A stretch of DNA of 64,000 bases, from NCBI GenBank assembly GCA_947044365.1, contig OX345646.1, positions 1,057,001 to 1,121,000 of the forward strand, given 5' to 3'. Numbering within the stretch: position 1 is the stretch's first letter; each line of letters begins with the position of its first letter. Shown here piece by piece: positions 55,480-64,000 of this stretch. Both the position numbers and the translations under genes were made by a program. A model generated the notes under the pieces. The model worked only from the letters and a program-made list of their open reading frames with translations, was not told the origin of the DNA and ran no database searches. The stretch is from Petrosia ficiformis (Eukaryota; Porifera; Demospongiae; Haplosclerida; Petrosiidae).

Positions 55480-55745
55480 AATGACTTCTTTTAGTTATAG
55501 TTATAGTATGACTAGTTTATCAAACTTTTAGTTATAGTTATAGTTAATTAACTAAAGCATTATTAGGCTTACCAAAAGGGTTTTAGTTTTAGTTAACTAA
55601 CTAAAAATGCCCATTATTGGTCAATTTTCATTTTAGTTAGTTATAGTTATTACAATAGACATAATTTAGTTATAGTTTAGTTAATTAAAAGTCACAATAC
55701 CTTACTAAAAGAGGTTTTAGTTATAGTTAACTAATACAAGACTAG
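55480..55745. repeat. 82-bp minisatellite family, short inverted copy
   Basis: Ends GACAATAATGACTTCTTTTA and TAATACAAGACTAG, about two units inside. Confidence 0.85.
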
Positions 55746-55860
55746 TTTTAACATTAGAATATAATGAAAATGTATTCACTTTTAATTAGAAATATAATAG
55801 AAACAGCCAACAGTGGCTGTATACAGCGAATTAACAAAATTGGATTGGCAGGAAGTCTTG

Positions 55861-56012
55861 TTATGAATATGATTAAATTAAACCCACAATAGTGTCACCA
55901 ACAGCTGACTATAAAGGCTCATGGTGTTCACTTGAAGTCCTTAGCAGCTATATGGAGAGCAGTTTTTCCTCAATCTAATAAAAATTTTTGAGTGCCTAAT
56001 TGTGAATTAGGC
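55861..56012 (+). ncRNA. Putative Sm-class small RNA module (type A, unit 2)
   Basis: TTATGAATATGATTAAA (55861), AAACCCACAATAGTGTCA (55880), TATAAAGGCTCATG (55910), Sm AATTTTTG (55983-55990), stem GCCTAATT-GTG-AATTAGGC (55994-56012). Body diverged from unit 1, same 73-nt TATA-Sm spacing. Confidence 0.65.
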
Positions 56013-56211
56013 TTATAATAATAATTACAATATTTATTATTTATTTTGGCATAATAGGGGATAGTATTATGGTGTTTATAGTCATGCTATATATACTAAC
56101 CCATGATGTATAATAGTCAAGTGTAATGAGGCCAAATTATATAGACCTCATCCATTGTACTCTTAAGTGTTAACTAGATGTTATCATTTGTACCTTATAC
56201 CTCTTTGTTAG

Positions 56212-56407
56212 ACAGTGCCTTACCTTTGTTAGTTGTTCTTTTGTTTGCTGTATTCTATTTAAGTTGTGTAATTCTTAGTTATGTGGTTGAATACAGTTTT
56301 AAACTCTCTTTAACTCTGTCAATAATATTCCCTAACGTGGTGAGACCGCACCATTACACAAACAATGAAATAAAATGTACTGACAATTTGAATAATACTT
56401 CACCATC
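56212..56407 (+). CDS. Orphan membrane-segment exon, copy 3
   Basis: Intact 196-nt copy between GTTAG| and |GTAAGT. Differs from copy 1 by a few codons (for example VFYLSC, EYSFKL), all in frame, so the frame may have been under selection until recently. Confidence 0.4.
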
Positions 56408-57022
56408 GTAAGTTTCACTTAAATAGAGTATATAAAATAATTATATAATAATTATGTACATGTGATTGTGAATGTAAAAATTGGTCATTTGAAAAATAAT
56501 ATTTTGACAAACACTAACATTAAAATGTTCATTATTTAGCCTATTTTATTAACTTAATTACATGTAGGTATTCATGACGAGCAATAATTACTTAAGCAAG
56601 CAGATTATCATGTAGGGGGAGCGTGGATATTTGCCACCCTACCCCCTTGTAATTTGTTTCCCAATGTACACACTACAATAATCCTGTATGTTGCCAAAGT
56701 CTTTCAAATTCCCATTTCACCCTCTTCGACGAACTTTCTAAATGAAAACCTGTCTAGATACATTAAATTCCTGCACCAAATGGCAGAATAACGGTCACTC
56801 AGTGTAAGAGTTATATTTGCTAAATAACTGATTTCAGCGTCCATGATTGCATATAATTGGCATCAAATTTATGATACTTGACTTGAAGATATCTATTGGT
56901 AGTGTATTACACATTATTATATTATAATATCAGACCCTGTTTTATTAAAAATCATCCTCTGACCCATTTTAAAACCAGCCTCCAACTTGTCCTGTTCATT
57001 GTAAATAACAGGAAGAGACTTG

Positions 57023-57180
57023 TTATGAATATCATTAAACTGTGTAGTTATTAAACCCACAATAGTGTCACTAACAGCTGACTATAAAAGGACTTTAGCT
57101 CTACAAAAGTCAACGTCTCTTTTTTAAATATTGTCTACAATTTTTGAGTGCCTAATACAGTGAATTCACTGAAATTAGGC
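57023..57180 (+). ncRNA. Putative Sm-class small RNA module (type B, unit 2)
   Basis: TTATGAATATCATTAAAC (57023), AAACCCACAATAGTGTCA (57053), TATAAAAGGACTTTAGCTC (57083), Sm AATTTTTG (57139-57146), long stem-loop as in unit 1 (57150-57180). Body CTACAAAAGTCAACGTCTCT... is unlike units 1 and 3 and shorter (56 nt TATA-Sm). Confidence 0.66.
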
Positions 57181-57335
57181 TTGTAATAATATTATGATAA
57201 CAGTATATAATTTCCATTTGGGAATCAGTATTGATGGCATCAAGATGATACTGATATTTGGTGCTGATATTTGATGATGTGTACACATAATAATGTTGTT
57301 TTTGAAATGACTACTTTTAGTTAGTTATAGTATGC

Positions 57336-57489
57336 CTTAATAATGGTTTGTCAGTTTGTGTGTGTGCCATTGGAAATACATCTTGAGCAATTAACAAACA
57401 ACTAATGCTGTTAGTGACAATATAATAATTCAGTGCCAAATAAGAAGCCAATGGTGTGTGTCATATGAGGCTTATCAAAAGACTCTAAG
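57336..57489. mobile_element. hAT-like MITE, shortened copy
   Basis: Same blocks as at 54.3 kb (GGAAATACATCTTGAGCAAT, GGCTTATCAAAAGACTCT). Confidence 0.6.
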
Positions 57490-57569
57490 TGTTAACTTAC
57501 CTTGTAGACCTCATAAATGTACTCATGTGTTAACTAGATGTTATCATTTGTACCTTATATATACCTCTT

Positions 57570-57920
57570 TGTATATTCGATTTGTCACATGATGTGTCTG
57601 TCACATGATCTTATTGTCAATAAAGAATTGAGTCACTTCCTATTATTCGATTTGTCACATGATGTGTCTGTCACATGATCTTATTGTCAATAAAGAATTG
57701 AGTTACTTCCTATAGTTATAGTTAATTAACTAAAGCATTAGTAGGCTTACTAAAAGGGTTTTATTTTTAGTTAACTAACTAAAAATGCCCATTATTGGTC
57801 AATTTTCATTTTAGTTAGTTATAATTATTACAATAGACTTGTTATAGTTTAGTTAATTAAAAGTCACAATGCTTTACTAAAAGAAGTTTTAGTTATAGTT
57901 AACTAATACAACACTAGTTG
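57570..57920. repeat. CACATGATGTG minisatellite then 82-bp family copy
   Basis: 57570-57715 is two units of the minisatellite seen at 51.65 kb; 57715-57920 is an inverted TAACTAAA array ending TAATACAACACTAG. Confidence 0.8.
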
Positions 57921-58036
57921 TAACATTAGAATATAATGAAAATGTATTCACTTTTAATTAGAAATATAATAGAAACATCCAAGAGTTCCTATATACAGTG
58001 AAGTAACAATTTACTTTGGATTGACAGGAAGTCTTG

Positions 58037-58190
58037 TTATGAATATGATTAAACTAAACCCACAATAGTGTCACCAACAGCTGACTATAAAGGCTCATGT
58101 GTTTACTCCAGGTCCTTAGCAGCTGCCTTGTGGAGTGAGGTTTGTCCTCAATGAAATAAAAATTTTTGAGTGCCTAATTATGAATTAGGC
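58037..58190 (+). ncRNA. Putative Sm-class small RNA module (type A, unit 3)
   Basis: TTATGAATATGATTAAAC (58038), AAACCCACAATAGTGTCA (58056), TATAAAGGCTCATG (58086), Sm AATTTTTG (58161-58168), stem GCCTAATT-ATG-AATTAGGC (58172-58190). Only the loop differs from units 1-2; the body differs strongly. Confidence 0.65.
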
Positions 58191-58356
58191 TTATAATAAT
58201 AATTACAATATTTATTATTTATTTTGGCATAATAAGGGTAGTGTACTTACCCATGATGTATAATAAAGTCAAGTGTAATGAGGCCAAATTATAGACCTCA
58301 TCATTGGACTCATGTTAACTGCATTTTATCATTTGTACCTTATACCTCTTTGTTAG

Positions 58357-58547
58357 ACAGTGCCTTACTTTTGCTAGTTGTTCTTCTGTTTGCTGTATTC
58401 TATGTAAGTTGTGTAATTCTTAGTTATGTGGTTGAATACAGTTCTAAACTCTCTTTAACTCTGTCAATAATATTCCCTTACGTGGTGAGACCGTACCATT
58501 ACACAAACAATAAAATGTACTGACAATTTGAATAATACTTCACCATC
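58357..58547 (+). pseudogene. Membrane-segment exon, copy 4 (frameshifted)
   Basis: 191 nt with the same 5-bp loss as copy 2, splice sites retained. Confidence 0.5.
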
Positions 58548-58585
58548 GTAAGTTTCACTTAAATAGAGTACATGTATATAAATAA

Positions 58586-58992
58586 TTATATAACAAGTGT
58601 ATATAGAGAAAAAGTATCCCTATGATTGCTTTGTGGTGTCCAGCATTCAGTAATCCGCATGGCTGACTTTATCATGCCTGAAACACAACAGCCTATTATA
58701 GTTATTTTATTTTGATTATCTACTCTCCTTACCTTTTAAAGGACCTTGTAGAACTTTAGGAATATATTTCAGGCAGAATAGCTTGCTATTAGTTTCAGTT
58801 TCTACATAAGCTACTTAGCAAGCTCGAGCGCGCGTTCTTTTAGCGCCACGCCCTTCAATTGACCGAACCCCCAGGAATGACGCAACTTCCTTAACTACGT
58901 ATACAACGCAAGTAGACACAAGAAAAAAAAAATATATATATATACATTAAACCCCATGGAAAGCAATCATTGGGATGGCCCTATGAGCCATA
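58586..58992. mobile_element. MITE family C inside duplication unit 3
   Basis: AACAAGTGTATATAGAGAAA ... GAAAGCAATCATTGGGATGG. It separates the two halves of duplication unit 3, so it inserted after the duplication. Confidence 0.8.
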
Positions 58993-59548
58993 ATAATTAT
59001 GTACATGTGATTGTGAATGTGAAAATCAGTCATTTGGAAAATAATATTTTGTCAAACACTAACATTAAATATTCATTATTCAGCCTATTTTATTAACTTA
59101 ATTAGGTATCCACAAAGAGCAATAATTACTTAAGCGAGCAGGTTTTCATTTAGGGGGGGCATGGATATTTGTTTGCCACTACAATATTCCTGTATGTTGC
59201 CAAAGTCTTTCAAATTCCGATTTCACCTTCTTCAACGAAATTTCTAAATGAAAACCTGTCTAGATACAATGGGCATGCAAATTTTGTTAGATTCCTGCAC
59301 CAAATGGCAGAATAACAGTCACTCAGTGTAAGAGTTATATTTGCTAAATAACTGATTTCAGCGTCCATGATTGCATATAATTGACATCAGTATTTATGAT
59401 ACTAGACCTGAAGATATCTATTGGTAGTGTATTACACATTATTATATTATAATATCAGACCCTGTTTTATTAAAAATCATCCTCTGACCTTTTTTAAAAC
59501 CAGCCTCAAACCTGTCCTGTTCATTGTAAATAACAGGAAGAGACTTGT

Positions 59549-59721
59549 TATGAATATCATTAAACTGTGTAGTTATTAAACCCACAATAGTGTCACTAAC
59601 AGCTCACTATAAAAGGACTTTAGCTCCAGCAAGTGATCAAATCGTTTCAAATGGTTTCAAATGTCTTGGAATTTCCTGTAATTTTTGAGTGCCTAATACA
59701 GTGAATTCACTAAAATTAGGC
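59549..59721 (+). ncRNA. Putative Sm-class small RNA module (type B, unit 3)
   Basis: TTATGAATATCATTAAAC (59548), AAACCCACAATAGTGTCA (59578), TATAAAAGGACTTTAGCTC (59608), Sm AATTTTTG (59680-59687), long stem-loop (59691-59721; CACTAAAATTAGGC arm variant). Body contains repeated GTTTCAAATG and is 72 nt from TATA to Sm. Confidence 0.66.
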
Positions 59722-60016
59722 TTGTAATAATAATAATAATAATGAATTAATGATAGTATGTAATTTCCATTTGGGAATCGGTTTCGATGGCATCAAGATG
59801 ATACTGATATTTGATGCTGATATTTGATGATGTGTACGTAATAGTGTTGTTTTTGAAATGACTACTTTTAGTTATAGCATAGATAATTAATACTACGCAA
59901 CCGGGATAGGAAAATCTAATCAAACGAATGATACAATACGTGTTGAATTACTGAAACGTCACGAATTAATAATCGTGAATATAACCGGCAACGTGACTAC
60001 TCGTGTTTAAGAGAAC

Positions 60017-60211
60017 ATGGATCTTACCGAACGTCTTCAGCAGTTGTTTGAGTTAGACGAACTTGAGAGTGACACTACTACAACAAAGGTCATCCAGGAA
60101 GTCCTGAAAAATTTCTTGTCTCTCGATGGCTCAAAGAAACTAAAACTACGCCAACTGGTAGAAAAAATACGGCGCTTGTATGAACTGATGTTAGTAACTG
60201 ATGTTAGTTAA
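60017..60211 (+). CDS. Small helical protein or first exon, unrecognised
   Basis: 64 codons from ATG (60017) to TAA, MDLTERLQQLFELDELESDT first and rich in charged helix-forming residues. The codon use looks genuine (CGTCTTCAGCAGTTG), and upstream 59.9-60.0 kb has ACGTCACGAATT without repeats. A donor-like CTGAT|GTTAGT near the end suggests it may be exon 1 of a longer gene whose remainder is not visible. Confidence 0.4.
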   Translation: MDLTERLQQLFELDELESDTTTTKVIQEVLKNFLSLDGSKKLKLRQLVEKIRRLYELMLVTDVS

Positions 60212-60426
60212 TTATCTATGGTTATAGTATGCCTGGTTTGTCAGTTTGTACATGTAAATCCCTTTACATATGTATATTAGCAGAACTTATATTTAGAGAG
60301 AAGACAAAATTGTAAATTGGTGAGACTTGCTAACAAGGGTAGCAGTGGAAGCAGCATCATCACTAGCTTCGACTTAGATACGTAAATCTATTTTGAAGTT
60401 CCTAACTGCGCTGTGCCAAATTGGCT

Positions 60427-60584
60427 TAAAGGTTTTTCAGTTAGCGTGTGCGCCATTGGAAATACATCTTGAACCAATTAACAAACTGTTAGTGACAATA
60501 GAAAATTTAATTGGGCTAACTGTGCAGTGCTAAATAAGAAGCCAATGTGGGTGTGTCATATGAGGCTTATCAAAAGCTCTGGTT
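60427..60584. mobile_element. hAT-like MITE, shortened copy
   Basis: GGTTTTTCAGTTAGCGTGTG ... GAGGCTTATCAAAAGCTCTG. Confidence 0.6.
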
Positions 60585-60617
60585 TGTAGTATCAAAGTAC
60601 TGTTATTCATACTAGTC

Positions 60618-60781
60618 CATGAATATAATTATAGAGTGTATTTTTGTAAACCCACAATAGTGTCACTATCAGCTGATTATAAAAGGTTTTGAGGTTAAGT
60701 GATCATTAAAGTGTGTCATCATGAGATATGAATAATGAATTTCAAAATTTTTGGGAGCCTGGGCCGTGGTGTGTGCAGGCT
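60618..60781 (+). ncRNA. Putative Sm-class small RNA module
   Basis: CCATGAATATAATTATA (60618), AAACCCACAATAGTGTCA (60648), TATAAAAGG (60678), Sm AATTTTTGGG (60746-60755), stem AGCCTG...CAGGCT (60756-60781). The sixth pair here is G-C where others have A-U, so the stem is kept by a paired change. Confidence 0.63.
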
Positions 60782-60952
60782 TTTATCAGTTATAAAATAC
60801 AATATCCCAAATTATATATATACTTGATTCTAGTAGTGGGTGAGTGATTATATCTTAAACATTTTATATCTACTAATACTAATACTGGTAGGTGGATGGA
60901 TAATACATATTTAGTGGTGGATGATACCCAACATTTTTTAGTGCTGTGTATT

Positions 60953-61065
60953 AGTTAACTATAACTAAAATCCCTTAGGGACCTTACAAGTCTATTGTAA
61001 TAACTATAACTGTTAGTTAAGACATTGTGACTTAGTTAACTAAAACTATATATAACTAACTGAAA
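60953..61065. repeat. 82-bp minisatellite family, remnant
   Basis: TTAGTTAACTATAACTAAAA and ACAAGTCTATTGTAATAACT, about one diverged unit. Confidence 0.7.
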
Positions 61066-61158
61066 TTACTTATTTTTAACCTATTAGCCTATCATCATGT
61101 GACACTCATGTGATTATCACATGGTCATTCATCATGTGACACTCATGTGATAATTGTA

Positions 61159-61305
61159 AGCCTATTTATATAAGGCTTTCAAAAATTGTCTAAATTAAGG
61201 AGACACAACACTCCATTTTGCTGCATATAGTCTGCAAACATTTTCATACCTTTTATAATCACCACCTAGTGAGACTCTTGTGGGTTCAATTATAATGATA
61301 TTCAT
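61159..61305 (-). ncRNA. Putative Sm-class small RNA module
   Basis: Minus: TATGAATATCATTATAATT (61304), GAACCCACAAGAGTCTCAC (61287), TTATAAAAGG (61258-61249), Sm AATTTTTGA (61187-61179), stem AGCCTTATATAAATAGGCT (61177-61159). Confidence 0.58.
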
Positions 61306-61314
61306 AGCCTAGCT

Positions 61315-64000
61315 TCACCATGTATACAATACTTAATGAATGTAATGTTACATCACATCATACATTGTAGGTAGTCACTCGTGTATGTATAATGAATGTA
61401 ATGTTACATCACATCATACATTGTAGGTAGTCACTCCTCATGTATGTATAATGAATGTAATGTTACATTACATCATACATTGTAGGTAGTCACTCGTGTA
61501 TGTATAATGAATGTAATGTTACATTACATCATACATTGTAGGTAGTCACTCCTCATGTATGTATAATGAATGTAATGTTACATTACATCATACATTGTAG
61601 GTAGTCACTCCTCATGTATGTATAATGAATGTAATGTAATGTTACATCACATCATACATTGAAGGTAGTCACTCCTCATGTATGCATAATGAATGTAATG
61701 TTACATTACATCATACATTGTAGGTAGTCACTCGTGTATGTATAATGAATATAATGTTACATTACATCATACATTGTAGGTAGTCACTCGTGTATGTATA
61801 ATGAATGTAATGTTACATCACATCATACATTGTAGGTAGTCACTCCTCATGTATGCATAATGAATGTAATGTAATGTTACATTACATCATACATTGAAGG
61901 TAGTCACTCCTCATGTATGTATAATGAATGTAATGTTACATCACATCATACATTGTAGGTAGTCACTCCTCGTGTATGTACATGTATAATGAATGTAATG
62001 TTACATTACATCATACATTGTAGGTAGTCACTCCTCATGTATGTATAGTGAATGTAATGTTACATTACATCATACATTGTAGGTAGTCACTCCTCATGTA
62101 TGCATAATGAATGTAATGTAATGTTACATTACATCATACATTGAAGGTAGTCACTCCTCATGTATGTATAGTGAATGTAATGTTACATTACATCATACAT
62201 TGTAGGTAGTCACTCCTCATGTATGCATAATGAATGTAATGTAATATTACATCACATCATACATTGAAGGTAGTCACTCCTCATGTATGTATAGTGAATG
62301 TAATGTTACATTACATCATACATTGTAGGTAGTCACTCCTCATGTATGCATAATGAATGTAATGTAATGTTACATCACATCATACATTGAAGGTAGTCAC
62401 TCCTCGTGTATGCATAGTGAATGTAATGTTACATTACATCATACATTGTAGGTAGTCACTCCTCATGTATGTATAGTGAATGTAATGTTACATTACATCA
62501 TACATTGTAGGTAGTCACTCCTCATGTATGTATAATGAATGTAATGTAATGTTACATTATATCATACATTGTAGGTAGTCACTCCTCATGTATGTATAAT
62601 GAATGTAATGTAATGTTACATTACATCATACATTGAAGGTAGTCACTCCTCATGTATGTATAGTGAATGTAATGTTACATTACATCATACATTGTAGGTA
62701 GTCACTCCTCATGTATGCATAATGAATGTAATGTAATGTTACATTACATCATACATTGTAGGTAGTCACTCCTCATGTATGTATAGTGAATGTAATGTTA
62801 CATTACATCATACATTGTAGGTAGTCACTCCTCATGTATGTATAATGAATGTAATGTAATGTTACATTACATCATACATTGTAGGTAGTCACTCCTCATG
62901 TATGTATAATGAATGTAATGTTACATTACATCACACATTGTAGGTAGTCACTCCTCATGTATGTATAATGAATGTAATGTTACATTACATCATACATTGT
63001 AGGTAGTCACTCCTCGTGTATGCATAATGAATGTATTGTTACATTACATCATACATTGAAGGTAGTCACTCCTCATGTATGTATAGTGAATGTAATGTTA
63101 CATTACATCATACATTGTAGGTAGTCACTCCTCATGTATGCATAATGAATGTAATGTAATGTTACATTACATCATACATTGTAGGTAGTCACTCCTCATG
63201 TATGTATAGTGAATGTAATGTTACATTACATCATACATTGTAGGTAGTCACTCCTCATGTATGTATAATGAATGTAATGTAATGTTACATTACATCATAC
63301 ATTGTAGGTAGTCACTCCTCATGTATGTATAGTGAATGTAATGTTACATTACATCATACATTGTAGGTAGTCACTCCTCATGTATGTATAATGAATGTAA
63401 TGTAATGTTACATTACATCATACATTGTAGGTAGTCACTCCTCATGTATGTATAATGAATGTAATGTAATGTTACATTACATCATACATTGTAGGTAGTC
63501 ACTCCTCATGTATGTATAATGAATGTAATGTAATGTTACATTATATCATACATTGTAGGTAGTCACTCGTGTATGTATAATGAATATAATGTTACATTAC
63601 ATCATACATTGTAGGTAGTCACTCCTCATGTATGCATAATGAATGTAATGTAATGTTACATTACATCATACATTGAAGGTAGTCACTCCTCATGTATGTA
63701 TAATGAATGTAATGTTACATCACATCATACATTGTAGGTAGTCACTCCTTGTGTATGTACATGTATAATGAATATAATGTTACATTACATCATACATTGT
63801 AGGTAGTCACTCCTCACGTATGTATAGTGAATGTAATGTTACATTACATCATACATTGTAGGTAGTCACTCCTCATGTATGCATAATGAATGTATGTAAT
63901 GTTACATTACATCATACATTGAAGGTAGTCACTCCTCATGTATGTATAGTGAATGTAATGTTACATTACATCATACATTGTAGGTAGTCACTCCTCATGT
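61315..64000. repeat. Large minisatellite, unit 58-63 bp, runs off window
   Basis: Roughly 45 units of ATGTATGTATAATGAATGTA / ATGTTACATTACATCATACA / TTGTAGGTAGTCACTCCTC. Variants: a 5-bp TGTAA insertion, TGAAGG/TGTAGG, TATAGTG/TATAATG, and a short form lacking CCTCA. Each unit centres on the palindrome TGTAATGTTACATTACA. Total array length is unknown. Confidence 0.97.

Noticed and set aside
15783..61305. Interpreting the Sm modules as ordinary SINEs
   Set aside because: Retroposed copies would not carry the external upstream promoter (distal element, PSE, TATA) with them, and no internal A/B boxes are present. Some copies clearly spread by DNA duplication.

Overview
The window is AT-rich animal DNA. 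It has intron-containing genes with short GT-AG introns, dense minisatellites and many small inverted-repeat elements. Clear orthologs of CEP57 and the mitochondrial presequence protease PITRM1, an L-galactose-dehydrogenase-like aldo/keto reductase pair and a centrosomal-type coiled-coil gene indicate a metazoan. The compact, repeat-rich style suggests a marine invertebrate, possibly a sponge; that is inference, and no species can be named.

Layout: 1-2.1 kb is repeats and foldback elements. 2113-5733 is a Ginger1-type DNA transposon whose 11 exons join in phase into an 818-residue transposase (zinc-binding H2C2, DDE integrase core, GPY/F module, Ulp1-type protease, PHD finger). 6.5-7.6 kb holds a partial unrecognised gene. 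7.9-19.3 kb (minus) is a 14-exon, 559-residue coiled-coil gene, divergent from an aldo/keto reductase at 19.55 kb. 21.7-23.7 kb is a damaged second reductase, and 25-28 kb holds two stray copies of its first exon. 29.0-38.0 kb (minus) is a 7-exon CEP57 (520 aa), divergent from the first four exons of PITRM1 (38.1-40.9 kb). The rest, 41-64 kb, is repeats and duplications, ending in a minisatellite of about 58 bp period that runs off the window.

The most interesting content is a dispersed family of about 30 small-RNA-gene-like modules on both strands, in introns and between genes. Each has a TATGAATATNATTAA-like distal element, a PSE-like ACCCACAATAGTGTCA box, a TATA box about 12 bp further on, a variable stretch, then AATTTTTGA/G (a consensus Sm-protein binding site) and a 3' stem-loop AGCC(U)...(A)GGCU. 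The stem changes in compensating pairs between copies. In recently duplicated blocks the flanks are almost identical, yet the 40-60 nt between TATA and Sm site differ strongly. The arrangement, a variable 5' part then Sm site then hairpin, is that of U7-type or spliced-leader-type Sm RNAs. I propose an undescribed family of Sm-class small RNAs with a fast-evolving 5' region. Expression is untested.

Both head-to-head gene pairs (19.3/19.55 kb and 37.97/38.08 kb) share the same 12-bp palindrome TGCGCATGCGCA (NRF1-type) in their short bidirectional promoters.
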